Position numbers and translations under genes: made by a program. Below, one piece after another: positions 51,871 through 61,593 of a stretch of DNA of 64,000 nt (position 1 is its first letter; every line of letters begins with the position of its first letter). The DNA is from Riemerella anatipestifer_F (GTDB taxonomy: Bacteria; Bacteroidota; Bacteroidia; Flavobacteriales; Weeksellaceae), in NCBI RefSeq assembly GCF_037861325.1, contig NZ_JAFELW010000004.1. One strand, 5' to 3'. Under the pieces are notes generated by a model. The model was not told where the DNA came from. It saw nothing but the letters and a program-made list of their open reading frames with translations, and did not search any database.

Positions 51871-51903
51871 AAAAAGGATTGTTCTTAGAGAACAATCCTT
51901 TTA
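51871..51903 (-). terminator. Intrinsic terminator of alaS
   Basis: A 15-bp stem (AAAAAGGATTGTTCT / AGAACAATCCTTTTT, with a three-base loop TAG). On the minus strand it ends in a T-run. Confidence 0.8.
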
Positions 51904-51908
51904 GTTTT

Positions 51909-54512
51909 TTATAAACTTTGAGCTTTTTCGTAAGCCTTTGGTAAACCTTCTAAGTTTTTACCACCTGCTGTGGCAAATCCTGGGTTACCACCGCCACCAC
52001 CTTGTATCTCTTTAGCCAACTCTTTCACTATAGCTCCTGCGTTATAGCTATCACCTAAATCGTCAGAAACACCTACGCTTATCATTGGCTTATCATTAGC
52101 ATCAGAAAGGATAACTATTACCGAAGTAGGCACTTCTTTTTTAAGCTGAAACACAATATCTTTAACCGATGCAGCATCTAAAGAAGTCATTTTCACTAAT
52201 AGATTCTTACCCTCTTTAGAAACAAACTGATTTTTCCAATCTGCCGTTTCGTTTTTAGCTAACTCTTTTTTGATAGCTTCTAATTCTGATTTCAACTTCT
52301 GATTTTCCTCCAACAACTTCTCTACAGATTTCTGAACATCTTTAGTTTTTAATACAAGAGACAGTTGAATCATTTGCTCCTCCAACTCTTTAAAATAGGC
52401 ATTTGCTTTTTCAGAAGAGATAGCCTCTATCCTACGAATACCTGCCGCAGTAGAACTTTCGGAAACAATTTTGAACAAACCTATCTCACTTGTAGATTTA
52501 GCGTGAGTACCACCACATAATTCTTTAGAACTTCCAAACTGAATCATTCTGACATTATCCCCATACTTTTCTCCAAAAAGAGCCATTGCTCCTTTGTCTA
52601 GAGCTTCCTGTATTGGGATATTTCTGTACTCTTGTAAGCTAATATTCTCTTTAATTTTAGCGTTTACTTTTTCTTCCACTAAAGCAATCTCCTCATCGGA
52701 CATTTTACTAAAGTGAGAGAAATCAAATCTTAAATAATCTGCTCCCACAAAAGAACCTTTTTGCTCCACATGAGTACCCAAAACCTCTCTTAGAGCCTCG
52801 TGTAAAAGGTGTGTGGCAGAGTGGTTAGCTTGTGTATTTCTACGCAACCTGCTATCCACAACCGCTGTAAACTCTTTCTCTGGCGACTGTGGTAAATCTT
52901 TAATAAGAGATATATTAAGGTTATTCTCCTTTTTGGTGTCTAATACCTCAAACTGACCTTCCTCACTTTCTATATAACCTTTATCTCCTACTTGTCCCCC
53001 ACCTTCTGCATAGAAAGGGGTTTGGTTAAACACTACTTGGTAGAATACACCATCTTTATTTTCTAATTTTCGGTATTTCGTGATGAACACCTTATGTTCT
53101 AATTGGTCATAACCTACAAAAGACTCCGTTTCATCTTTTAAAGTAACCCAATCGTACACTTTCTGAGCCGAAGACTTTTTAGAACGCTGTTTTTGTTTCT
53201 CCATTTCCTCATCAAAGCCCTTTTCGTCTACCGTAAGTCCTTTTTCTTCCGCTATAATTCTAGACAAATCCGCTGGAAAACCATAAGTATCATACAACTC
53301 AAAAACTTCTGCTCCAGGTAAAGTCTTTTCACCTTTTTTAAGTGTTTCTTGAATAATATTTTCTAATCTTACTAAGCCGTGTTCTATGGTTTTAAGGAAT
53401 GAATTTTCCTCCTCCTTAATTACCTCTGTAACTAGTTTCTCTTGCTTTTCTATCTCTGGGAAAAATGCTCCCATCTGATTTTTAAGCACCGCTACAAGTT
53501 CGTACAAAAACGCCTCTTTCATATCTAAGAAACGATACGAGTAAGAAATGGCACGGCGTAAAATTCTTCTGATAACATAACCTGCCCCCGTGTTAGACGG
53601 CAACTGACCATCAGCAATAGCAAAAGATACCGCACGGATATGGTCTACCACCACTCTTATTGCAATATCTTTCTCATTGTCTAATAAACCTTCGTACTTC
53701 TTATGAGAAAGTTGTTCTACTTTAGTAATCAGAGGCGTGAAGACATCAGTATCATAATTAGATGTTTTACCTTGTAATGCCATACACAACCTTTCGAAGC
53801 CCATACCTGTATCCACGTGTTGAGCGGGAAGTTTCTCTAAGCTACCATCAGCTTTGCGGTTAAACTCCATAAATACGAGGTTCCACACTTCTACAACCTG
53901 CGGGTGGTCTTGGTTTACCAAATTTTTACCTGAAACTTTGGACTTTTCCTCCTCGTTTCTTAAATCAATATGAATTTCCGAGCAAGGTCCACAAGGTCCA
54001 GATTCGCCCATTTCCCAAAAGTTATCCTTTTTATTTCCGTTAAGAATTCTATCTTCAGCAATGTAAGACTTCCAGCAGTTGTATGCCTCTTGGTCTCTCT
54101 CTAGATTTTCGGTAGCATCACCTTCAAAAATGGTAACATATAAGTTCTCCTTCGGGATTTTATAAACCTCTGTAAGTAATTCCCACGCAAAAGCAATTGC
54201 CTCCTTTTTAAAGTAGTTTCCAAAAGACCAGTTGCCTAGCATTTCAAACATTGTATGGTGGTAGGTATCTCTCCCCACATCGTCTAAGTCGTTATGTTTC
54301 CCAGACACACGCAAACATTTCTGCGTATCTGCAATTCTAGGAGCTTTAGGAGTTTTGTAGCCTAAAAAGTAATCCTTAAACTGTGTCATTCCTGAATTAG
54401 AAAACATCAGGGTAGGGTCATCTTTCAATACTATTGGTGCGGAAGGCACTATAAGGTGTTCTTTACTTTTAAAAAAATCTAAAAAAGCCTGTCTTATCTG
54501 CTGTGAAGTCAT
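51909..54512 (-). CDS. alaS: Alanyl-tRNA synthetase
   Basis: Charges tRNA-Ala. The 867-residue length is standard. It starts MTSQQIRQAFLDFFKSKEH, has the class II core (MTQFKDYFLG, FEMLGNWSFGNYFKKEAI, GMGFERLCMAL), the editing domain with HSATHLLHEALREVLG and CGGTHAKSTSEIGLF (zinc/editing site), and the C-Ala tail with GGGGNPGFATAGG. A TAAATTTG box lies on the minus strand at 54544-54551. The gene is monocistronic. Confidence 0.97.
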   Translation of the reverse strand: MTSQQIRQAFLDFFKSKEHLIVPSAPIVLKDDPTLMFSNSGMTQFKDYFLGYKTPKAPRIADTQKCLRVSGKHNDLDDVGRDTYHHTMFEMLGNWSFGNYFKKEAIAFAWELLTEVYKIPKENLYVTIFEGDATENLERDQEAYNCWKSYIAEDRILNGNKKDNFWEMGESGPCGPCSEIHIDLRNEEEKSKVSGKNLVNQDHPQVVEVWNLVFMEFNRKADGSLEKLPAQHVDTGMGFERLCMALQGKTSNYDTDVFTPLITKVEQLSHKKYEGLLDNEKDIAIRVVVDHIRAVSFAIADGQLPSNTGAGYVIRRILRRAISYSYRFLDMKEAFLYELVAVLKNQMGAFFPEIEKQEKLVTEVIKEEENSFLKTIEHGLVRLENIIQETLKKGEKTLPGAEVFELYDTYGFPADLSRIIAEEKGLTVDEKGFDEEMEKQKQRSKKSSAQKVYDWVTLKDETESFVGYDQLEHKVFITKYRKLENKDGVFYQVVFNQTPFYAEGGGQVGDKGYIESEEGQFEVLDTKKENNLNISLIKDLPQSPEKEFTAVVDSRLRRNTQANHSATHLLHEALREVLGTHVEQKGSFVGADYLRFDFSHFSKMSDEEIALVEEKVNAKIKENISLQEYRNIPIQEALDKGAMALFGEKYGDNVRMIQFGSSKELCGGTHAKSTSEIGLFKIVSESSTAAGIRRIEAISSEKANAYFKELEEQMIQLSLVLKTKDVQKSVEKLLEENQKLKSELEAIKKELAKNETADWKNQFVSKEGKNLLVKMTSLDAASVKDIVFQLKKEVPTSVIVILSDANDKPMISVGVSDDLGDSYNAGAIVKELAKEIQGGGGGNPGFATAGGKNLEGLPKAYEKAQSL

Positions 54513-54675
54513 TATATATACTATCTAAATTACAATTGGTGGCAAATTTACACAAAAATCATATAAAACAGTACTATTAACTCAACTTACAATACTGAAA
54601 ATTAGCTCTCTTACTTTTATTTTCATAAAACAAAATATTCTGTTATATTTGAAACCTCACTTAAAAATATTTGAT

Positions 54676-55722
54676 ATGCCTTTTCAAAATAAATTTCCGC
54701 TCCATTTACCTGGAGAAAAATCAACTGAAAACCAAAACATAAGCCTCGTTGCTGCTGATGTAAAACAGAAAAGCACTACCCTAGGCTACTATGTTTCTGA
54801 GAACGGAAAATTAGAATTAAAAGCAAAAAAAGAATACAACACCCAAGATTTTGGGCTTTTTAGTGATATTCTCAACCTTTTCTTAGAAGAGCATAGTTTA
54901 AATAAGCCCTCTAGAATTTCCATAGCAGTTCCAGGACCTGTTTTAAATGGCAAATGCACTACCGAAAACCTTCCTTTTGATTTAGATGTAGAACTCATTA
55001 GAAGCAGAACCGAGGTAGAACACATTACCCTTATCAACGACTTAGAAGCAATGGCTTATGGGCTTAAAGGCACGGAAGATAAAGACTTCTGCACTCTGCA
55101 CAAAAACAGCAGCACGACTAAAGGCAATGTAGCTATTTTAGCTCCAGGGAGAGGTTTAGGCGAAGCAGGTATGTTTTGGGACGGAGAATGTTTACGCCCT
55201 TTCGCAACCGAAGGTGGACACTCCGAATTTTCTCCTAGAGCAGAAGACGAGCTAGAACTTTACCGTTTTTTAAAAGCGATACACGGCATCGTAAGTTGGG
55301 AGTCGGTGTTATCTCATGAGGGATTATTTAATGTGTATCGTTTTGTAAGAGATATGAGACGCCAAGAAGAACCAGAATGGCTTACACAAAAACTAGAAAA
55401 AGGAGAACGCCACGAGGTCATCATTGATGCGGCACTCAACGGCGAAAACAGAGCTTGTGCTTTAACCGTGGAGGCTTATGTTGATTTCATTGCTAGAGAA
55501 GCCAGTAACCTAGTTCTAAAACTAAAGGCAACAGGAGGGCTTATTTTAGCAGGAAGCCTTGCAGTAAAGATAGAGGCACTACTCAAAATGCCAAGTTTCT
55601 ACCAAACTTTTGTGATTAGCGACAAAATGGAAAACATCTTAAAGAGTACCCCTATCTATCTTCTAAAGAATGAGAATGCCATTCTTACAGGAGCGGCTTA
55701 CTACGGTGCTTTTGGAAAATAA
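54676..55722 (+). CDS. Glucokinase-like ROK/hexokinase-fold protein
   Basis: About 348 residues of the bacterial glucokinase family (Glk, PF02685). It has VAILAPGRGLGEAGMFWDG, PFATEGGHSEFSPRAEDEL, ITLINDLEAMAYGLKG (catalytic Asp) and GGLILAGSLAVKIEALL. The first phosphate loop is unusual: the family's D-x-G-G-T-N is replaced by AADVKQKSTTLGYY, so ATP binding may be altered. The ATG at 54676 follows a TATATTTG box at 54644-54651. An in-frame TTG at 54649 overlaps that box and is rejected as start. A very strong hairpin follows the gene. Confidence 0.72.
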   Translation: MPFQNKFPLHLPGEKSTENQNISLVAADVKQKSTTLGYYVSENGKLELKAKKEYNTQDFGLFSDILNLFLEEHSLNKPSRISIAVPGPVLNGKCTTENLPFDLDVELIRSRTEVEHITLINDLEAMAYGLKGTEDKDFCTLHKNSSTTKGNVAILAPGRGLGEAGMFWDGECLRPFATEGGHSEFSPRAEDELELYRFLKAIHGIVSWESVLSHEGLFNVYRFVRDMRRQEEPEWLTQKLEKGERHEVIIDAALNGENRACALTVEAYVDFIAREASNLVLKLKATGGLILAGSLAVKIEALLKMPSFYQTFVISDKMENILKSTPIYLLKNENAILTGAAYYGAFGK

Positions 55723-55747
55723 TTTCTTTTATTCAAATATACTACTA

Positions 55748-55792
55748 AATAGCCACAAAACTTAAACATTAGATTTAAGTTTTGTGGCTATT
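55748..55792 (+). terminator. Strong intrinsic terminator
   Basis: A perfect 19-bp stem from 55748-55766 to 55774-55792 (AATAGCCACAAAAC... / ...GTTTTGTGGCTATT) with a seven-base loop, ahead of the hmgA-like gene. Confidence 0.85.
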
Positions 55793-55869
55793 ATAATTAT
55801 TGCTAAAATTCATTTATGACATCTAGGTATTTTTGCGTATTTTTGGAGTAAATTCTGAAAATAGTAGAA

Positions 55870-57033
55870 ATGAGATACATCAAGCTAGGAGACATTCCAC
55901 AAAAAAGACACACCGTTTTTAAATCTAAGGAAGGGCAGTTCTATTACGAACAGCTTTTTGGTACAGAAGGGTTTCATGGGATTGCTTCTTTATTATACCA
56001 TATCCACAGACCCACTCAAATTAAATCTATAGGAACCCCTAAAGATGTAACACCCAAAATAGCGGTAGAGAAAAACATTGCCCCTAGAATGTTTAAGGGT
56101 ATGAATGTAACTCCCGAAAAAGATTTCCTAGACAGTAGAAAGGTGTTACTCCTTAATAACGACCTTAAAATGGGACTTGCCAAGCCCCAGCAGTCTATGG
56201 ACTATTTCTACAAAAATGCAGAGTGCGATGAGCTGTTATTTGTGCATCAAGGTAAAGGTGTGCTTAAAACCTTTGTAGGGAATTTAGAGTTTTCCGTAGG
56301 CGACTACCTTATTATCCCTAGAGGGACGATTTACCAAATCTCTTTTGAAACAGAAGACACGGTACTCTTCTTTTTAGAAAGCCACTCCCCTATCTATACG
56401 CCTAAACGCTACCGCAATGAGTTTGGGCAGTTGCTGGAGCATTCGCCGTTCTGCGAGAGAGACATCATAGCTCCTACTTTTGTATCGCCTATAGATGAAA
56501 AGGGAGACTTCCTTATTAAAGTAAAGAAAGAAAATCACATTACCGATTTTATCTATGCCACACACCCATTTGATGTCGTAGGTTGGGACGGCTATTTTTA
56601 TCCGTATAAGTTCAATATCAAAAACTTTGAACCTATCACAGGGCGTATCCACCAGCCACCACCAGTACACCAGAATTTTGAAGGGCATAACTTTGTAGTT
56701 TGCTCTTTTGTAGCAAGGCTTTATGACTATCATCCAGACGCCATACCTGCTCCTTACAACCACTCTAACATTGATAGCGATGAGGTACTCTTCTACACCG
56801 AAGGCGATTTTATGAGTAGAAACCATATTGATTTAATGGATTTTACCCTACACCCAGGTGGTATTGTGCATGGACCTCACCCTGGAGCTATGGAGCGAAG
56901 CATCGGTAAAAAATCCACCGAAGAGTATGCTGTAATGGTAGACCCGTTCCGTCCGCTTAAGATTACAGAGGAAGCCATTAAAGTAGAAGACACCAGCTAC
57001 AAAACCAGTTGGCTAGAAGATGAAAATAACTAA
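55870..57033 (+). CDS. hmgA: Homogentisate 1,2-dioxygenase-like protein
   Basis: Opens the ring of homogentisate in tyrosine and phenylalanine breakdown. The 387-residue cupin protein shows the iron ligands in PYNHSNIDSDEVLFYTEGDF and LHPGGIVHGPHPGAMERS, and VGWDGYFYPYKFNIKNF and PITGRIHQPPPVHQNF. It is shorter than the 430-440 residues of eukaryotic and proteobacterial enzymes, with a reduced N-terminal part. Two TATTTTTG boxes lie at 55828-55835 and 55838-55845. No other tyrosine-degradation gene (hpd, fah) is adjacent; the next gene is a CoA-transferase. Confidence 0.85.
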   Translation: MRYIKLGDIPQKRHTVFKSKEGQFYYEQLFGTEGFHGIASLLYHIHRPTQIKSIGTPKDVTPKIAVEKNIAPRMFKGMNVTPEKDFLDSRKVLLLNNDLKMGLAKPQQSMDYFYKNAECDELLFVHQGKGVLKTFVGNLEFSVGDYLIIPRGTIYQISFETEDTVLFFLESHSPIYTPKRYRNEFGQLLEHSPFCERDIIAPTFVSPIDEKGDFLIKVKKENHITDFIYATHPFDVVGWDGYFYPYKFNIKNFEPITGRIHQPPPVHQNFEGHNFVVCSFVARLYDYHPDAIPAPYNHSNIDSDEVLFYTEGDFMSRNHIDLMDFTLHPGGIVHGPHPGAMERSIGKKSTEEYAVMVDPFRPLKITEEAIKVEDTSYKTSWLEDENN

Positions 57034-57059
57034 AGTTTAAACTAAAAATATAATATACA

Positions 57060-58340
57060 ATGCATCATTATGTATCAGCCGAAGAGGCAATATCTATCGT
57101 TAAAAGTGGCGACCGTGTATTTTTGCACGGTAGTGCCTGTACACCTAATGTTCTTATAGATGAAATGGCAAGACAAGCCGATAGGCTTAGAAATGTAGAG
57201 GTGGTTTCCATCACCCAACAAGGGAATATGGAGATTGCAAAGCCACAGTACAAAGACAGCTTCTACATTAAGTCTTTATTCGTATCTACACCAGTAAGAG
57301 AAGCGGTAAATTGCGGAAGAGGAGATTTCGTTCCTGTGTTCTTGAGTGAAATTCCGTTGTTGTTCAAAAATAAGGTGCTTCCGCTAGATGTGGCTATCGT
57401 TACTGTATCGCCTCCTGATGCGCATGGCTACTGTACTTTAGGGACTTCTATAGATGTGGCTAGAAGTGCTGTAGATAGTGCGAAAAGCATTATTGCAGTG
57501 GTAAACCCTAAAATGCCAAGAACCCACGGAGATGGTATGATACATGTACAAAGAATAGACAAAATGATTTGGCACGAAGAGGAGCTTTTAACCATAGACT
57601 ATGGCTCTAAAGTAACCGATGTAGAACGCCAAATAGGAAAGAATGTTGCCGAGCTTATAGACGACAGATCTACCCTACAAATGGGGATAGGTACTATACC
57701 AGATGCAGTATTACAGTGCCTTACCAACCATAAAGATTTAGGGATACATACAGAAATGTTGAGTGATGGGGTGATAGATTTAATTAAGAATGATGTCATC
57801 AATAACAAATACAAAGGGGCTCACGAAAACCGCACCATTACAAGTTTCTGTTTCGGTACTAAAAGATTGTATGACTTCATCAATGACAACCCGTCTATTG
57901 CGTTCTTAGATGTATTAAAGGTAAACCACCCTATTGAAATTATGAAGAACCAAAAAATGACGGCGATTAACTCTGCCATAGAGGTTGATTTAACAGGACA
58001 AGTTTGTGCCGACTCTATCGGGACTTACCAGTTCAGTGGTATTGGTGGACAGATGGACTTTATGAGAGGAGCCGCTCTAAGTGAAGGTGGTAAGCCTATC
58101 ATTGCCATTTCTTCTCGTACTAAAAAAGGGGTTCCGAGAATTGTTCCTCTACTAAAACCAGGGGCTGGTGTGGTAACTACAAGAGGGCATATCCACTATG
58201 TGATTACAGAATACGGTACAGCGTACCTTTACGGAAAGAGCCTTAGAGAAAGAGCCAAAGCTCTTATAGAAATAGCTCACCCTGATGATAGAGAAATGCT
58301 AGATAAAGCGGCATTTGAAAGATTTAAAGTAGAGTTGTAA
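57060..58340 (+). CDS. Acetyl-CoA hydrolase / 4-hydroxybutyrate CoA-transferase family protein
   Basis: A 426-residue class I CoA-transferase of the AcH/Cat1 group. It has EEAISIVKSGDRVFLHGSAC, VSPPDAHGYCTLGTSIDVA, DDRSTLQMGIGTIPDAVL, SAIEVDLTGQVCADSIG with the likely catalytic Glu, GGQMDFMRGAALSEGGKP and VVTTRGHIHYVITEYGTAYL. It could transfer CoA among short organic acids or hydrolyse acetyl-CoA, and the substrate is not shown. It follows hmgA by 26 bases and is probably co-transcribed, suggesting a link to acetoacetate or acetate from aromatic amino acid breakdown. This is inference. Confidence 0.87.
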   Translation: MHHYVSAEEAISIVKSGDRVFLHGSACTPNVLIDEMARQADRLRNVEVVSITQQGNMEIAKPQYKDSFYIKSLFVSTPVREAVNCGRGDFVPVFLSEIPLLFKNKVLPLDVAIVTVSPPDAHGYCTLGTSIDVARSAVDSAKSIIAVVNPKMPRTHGDGMIHVQRIDKMIWHEEELLTIDYGSKVTDVERQIGKNVAELIDDRSTLQMGIGTIPDAVLQCLTNHKDLGIHTEMLSDGVIDLIKNDVINNKYKGAHENRTITSFCFGTKRLYDFINDNPSIAFLDVLKVNHPIEIMKNQKMTAINSAIEVDLTGQVCADSIGTYQFSGIGGQMDFMRGAALSEGGKPIIAISSRTKKGVPRIVPLLKPGAGVVTTRGHIHYVITEYGTAYLYGKSLRERAKALIEIAHPDDREMLDKAAFERFKVEL

Positions 58341-58364
58341 TAAACTCCGTTGAGAAACGATATC

Positions 58365-58399
58365 AAAGCCTTCCCCACAAGATAAGGGAAGGCTTTTTA
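58365..58399 (+). terminator. Intrinsic terminator after the CoA-transferase gene
   Basis: An 11-bp stem (AAAGCCTTCCC / GGGAAGGCTTT) followed by TTATT. Confidence 0.85.
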
Positions 58400-58504
58400 T
58401 TATGAAAGCATTACCCTAATTTTCTAAATGGAGATTTGTAAATTCTAAACTCTCCTAGAATGAAACCTTTTTTTTATCTTTGCACCTAAACAGCATATTA
58501 TACA

Positions 58505-59953
58505 ATGGAAAAACAAACTATAAAAGATATTTTATCAAACTATAAAACTATTCTTCATCACGACATCACCATAGAAGGTTGGGTAAGAGCATTCCGTTCA
58601 AACAGGTTTATTGCACTTAATGACGGCTCTACGCTTAACAACCTCCAAATCGTAGTAGATTTTGAGAAGTTTGATGATGAGATTATTAAAAATATCCACA
58701 CCGCTTCATCGCTTAAAGTAACAGGCGAAGTGGTAGAAAGCCAAGGGGCTGGGCAGTCGGTAGAGATTATTGCTAAAAAAATAGAATTATTAGGAGAAAA
58801 CCTATCCGAAGAGTTACAATCTACCATACTTCAGCCTAAAAGACACACTCTAGAAAAACTAAGAGAACAGGCACACCTTCGTTTCAGAACTAATCTTTTT
58901 GGTGCGGTGTTCCGCGTGAGAAGTGCCGTGAGTTTTGCCATTCACCAGTTCTTTAACCAAAACCAGTTTTTCTACATCAATACGCCTATCATTACAGGAG
59001 CTGATGCCGAAGGTGCTGGAGAAATGTTCGGTGTGAGCAACTTTGACCTTAATAAGGTTCCTAAAAACGAAGACGGAGAGGTAGATTATACACAAGATTT
59101 CTTTGGTAAGAAAACGAATCTTACCGTATCTGGACAGCTAGAAGCCGAGACCGCAGCAATGGGGCTTGGGAGAGTCTATACTTTTGGACCTACATTCCGT
59201 GCAGAAAACTCTAACACCACAAGACACTTAGCCGAATTCTGGATGGTAGAGCCTGAAGTGGCTTTCAATAATTTAGAGGACAATATAGATTTAGCAGAAT
59301 CTTTCTTAAAGTATGTTATCCAGTATGTGCTAGACCATTGTAAAGATGATTTGGAGTTACTAAACAAACGCTTTGCTGAAGAACAAAAACAAAAACCTGA
59401 AAAGGATAGAGCAAAAGAAGGTTTGATAGAAAAGCTAGAAAATGTAGTAAAAAAACGCTTTAAGCGTGTAAGCTATACAGAAGCGATAGAAATACTACTC
59501 AATTCTAAAGAAAATAAGAAAGGGAAGTTCCAGTTCCCTGTGGAAAAATGGGGAGCAGACCTCCAGTCGGAGCACGAGCGTTATCTCGTAGAGAAACATT
59601 TTGAATGTCCTGTGGTCTTATTTGATTATCCTAAGGAAATCAAAGCCTTTTATATGCGTCTTAACGAAGACCAAAAAACAGTGGCGGCAATGGACGTGCT
59701 TTTCCCTGGTATTGGAGAAATCATTGGGGGTTCACAGAGAGAAGAGCGTCTAGAGGTTCTAAAGCAAAAAATGGCAGATATGAATGTAGATGAACACGAA
59801 TTATGGTGGTATCTAGATACTAGAAAATTCGGTTCTGTACCTCACGCTGGGTTTGGTTTAGGACTAGAAAGATTGGTGCTATTTGTAACTGGAATGACGA
59901 ACATTCGTGATGTAATCCCATTCCCTAGAACACCTAAAAACGCTGAATTTTAA
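58505..59953 (+). CDS. asnS: Asparaginyl-tRNA synthetase
   Basis: Charges tRNA-Asn. The 482-residue class IIb enzyme has an N-terminal OB fold (IEGWVRAFRSNRFIALNDGS), the motif TPIITGADAEGAGEMFGVS, LTVSGQLEAETAAMGLGRVY, TFRAENSNTTRHLAEFWMVE (motif 2) and HAGFGLGLERLVLFVTGM (motif 3). AsnRS rather than AspRS is indicated by length and by the GAGEMFGVS insert. A TATCTTTG box lies at 58474-58481. The rpoN gene follows after two bases. Confidence 0.95.
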   Translation: MEKQTIKDILSNYKTILHHDITIEGWVRAFRSNRFIALNDGSTLNNLQIVVDFEKFDDEIIKNIHTASSLKVTGEVVESQGAGQSVEIIAKKIELLGENLSEELQSTILQPKRHTLEKLREQAHLRFRTNLFGAVFRVRSAVSFAIHQFFNQNQFFYINTPIITGADAEGAGEMFGVSNFDLNKVPKNEDGEVDYTQDFFGKKTNLTVSGQLEAETAAMGLGRVYTFGPTFRAENSNTTRHLAEFWMVEPEVAFNNLEDNIDLAESFLKYVIQYVLDHCKDDLELLNKRFAEEQKQKPEKDRAKEGLIEKLENVVKKRFKRVSYTEAIEILLNSKENKKGKFQFPVEKWGADLQSEHERYLVEKHFECPVVLFDYPKEIKAFYMRLNEDQKTVAAMDVLFPGIGEIIGGSQREERLEVLKQKMADMNVDEHELWWYLDTRKFGSVPHAGFGLGLERLVLFVTGMTNIRDVIPFPRTPKNAEF

Positions 59954-59955
59954 TC

Positions 59956-61425
59956 ATGCTAAAGCAAAATTTACAACTCAAACTAGGGCAGAAACTCGCG
60001 CCTCAACAAATACAGCTGATGAAACTCATACAGCTGCACACTCTTGATTTTGAAGAAGAATTAGAAAGAGAGCTAGAGGAAAACCCTGCCTTGGAAAAGG
60101 TAGAAGAAGAAGCCGATTATGGTGAGGAATTTTCAGAATTAGACAAACTAAACGATGAGGATTCTGACAGCATAGAAACAGATTTTGATGTAAATGAATA
60201 CTTGTTTGACGATGAACCGTCTTACAAAACAGCGTCTAGCAACTACTCTCCTGATGATGAAGAGTTTGACCAACAAAGTGTACTCACCGAAGGACAAACC
60301 ATCTATGACTATCTGATAGAACAAATCAGGCTAAGACATATCTCTGGAGAAGAGTTGGTAATCGCTGAATACCTTATTGGGAACTTAGATAATGATGGGT
60401 ATATTCGTAGAGAGCTTAAAGCTATTGTAGATGACTTAGCCTTCTCTCAAGGAATCTATACCACGGAAGAAAGAGTGGAAGAAATTCTCCTTAACAGAGT
60501 ACAAAAACTTGACCCTCCAGGTGTAGGTGCTAGAGATTTACAGGAATGCTTGCTATTACAAATCCGTTCTAAACTGCAAACCGCACCTAACAAAAACACA
60601 GAACTCGCAGAGGAAATTCTTAAAACTCAGTTTGAAGCACTTACGAATAAGCATTACAAAAAAATAATGCAAAGGCTAGACTGCTCAGAGGAAGAGTTAA
60701 AAGAGGCTTTAGACGAAATAAGTAATCTTTCACCTCGTTTGGGTGGTAACTTTGATACACAAACCATTACCATCAACCAAGAGATTATCCCTGATTTCAC
60801 TATTCAGATTAAAGATAATAAGGTAACGCCTCTGCTCAATAGCAAAAATGCACCACAACTAAGGGTTTCTAGTGAGTATCGTGATATTTTAGACACTTAT
60901 TCTCACGATAAAGAGTCTAAAGACCACAAGCAAGCGGCACTATTCATCAAACAAAAACTAGATGCAGCTAAGTGGTACATAGATGCCATCAACCAAAGAC
61001 AAAATACTTTAATGCAAACCATTTCTGCTATTGTAAAACTACAACACGAGTATTTCTTAACGGGTGATGACAAATCCTTAAAACCAATGATTTTAAAAGA
61101 TGTTGCAGACATTACAGGATTTGACATTTCTACCATTTCTAGAGTAGTCAAGAGTAAATATGCAGATACGCCAAACGGCATTGTATTACTTAAAGATTTG
61201 TTCTCTGACAGCTTAACCAACGAAGATGGCGAGGAAGTTTCTACCAAAGAAATTAAAACTTTCTTACAAGAAGTGGTAGATAACGAGAACAAAAGAAAAC
61301 CTTATACTGATGATGCTTTAGTTAAAATTCTTAAAGACAAAGGCTACAACATTGCTAGAAGAACCATAGCTAAATACAGAGACCAGCTAAATATCCCTGT
61401 AGCAAGATTAAGAAAAGAACTATAA
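59956..61425 (+). CDS. rpoN: RNA polymerase sigma-54 factor
   Basis: Alternative sigma factor needing AAA+ activators. The 489-residue protein has the Gln-rich activator region LKLGQKLAPQQIQLMKLIQL, an acidic linker (about 60-110), the core-binding region and the C-terminal RpoN box ARRTIAKYRDQLNIP. All three regions are present. It is directly downstream of asnS and shares its promoter. A terminator follows 14 bases later. No sigma-54 activator is in the window. Confidence 0.94.
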   Translation: MLKQNLQLKLGQKLAPQQIQLMKLIQLHTLDFEEELERELEENPALEKVEEEADYGEEFSELDKLNDEDSDSIETDFDVNEYLFDDEPSYKTASSNYSPDDEEFDQQSVLTEGQTIYDYLIEQIRLRHISGEELVIAEYLIGNLDNDGYIRRELKAIVDDLAFSQGIYTTEERVEEILLNRVQKLDPPGVGARDLQECLLLQIRSKLQTAPNKNTELAEEILKTQFEALTNKHYKKIMQRLDCSEEELKEALDEISNLSPRLGGNFDTQTITINQEIIPDFTIQIKDNKVTPLLNSKNAPQLRVSSEYRDILDTYSHDKESKDHKQAALFIKQKLDAAKWYIDAINQRQNTLMQTISAIVKLQHEYFLTGDDKSLKPMILKDVADITGFDISTISRVVKSKYADTPNGIVLLKDLFSDSLTNEDGEEVSTKEIKTFLQEVVDNENKRKPYTDDALVKILKDKGYNIARRTIAKYRDQLNIPVARLRKEL

Positions 61426-61438
61426 ACCACATACAATC

Positions 61439-61471
61439 ATCCTCTTAGCATACCACTAAGAGGATTTTTAT
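61439..61471 (+). terminator. Intrinsic terminator of asnS-rpoN
   Basis: A 10-bp stem (ATCCTCTTAG / CTAAGAGGAT) followed by TTTTTATT. Confidence 0.85.
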
Positions 61472-61520
61472 TATGTATCCAATAGTTTATATTTTTTTGC
61501 TTATATTCGCAACCGAAAAT

Positions 61521-61593
61521 AAAGGGGTGCTGTAATAGGCTGAGATTATACCCAATGAACCTAGAACAGGTAATGCTGTTTAGGGAAATTTCT
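61521..61593 (+). promoter_or_regulatory. TPP riboswitch (THI element)
   Basis: The aptamer signatures are directly visible: AAAGGGGTGC, AATAGGCTGAGATTATACCC (the CUGAGA pyrimidine sensor), GAACCTAGAACAGGTAATGC (phosphate sensor) and GTTTAGGGAAA. It lies 80 bases before the TonB receptor ATG. Such elements bind thiamine pyrophosphate, and in Bacteroidetes they commonly control outer-membrane thiamine receptors. Beyond the aptamer are a small hairpin (CTCCCA/TGGGAG, 61592-61609) and an ACCCCTTT segment that could pair with AAAGGGGT at the aptamer start. Confidence 0.93.

Noticed and set aside
54649..54675. Earlier TTG start for the glucokinase-like protein
   Set aside because: It lies inside the TATATTTG promoter box at 54644-54651.
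56374..56826. 150-codon minus-strand frame inside the homogentisate dioxygenase gene
   Set aside because: Shadow of a clearly conserved gene on the other strand, with unusual residue composition.
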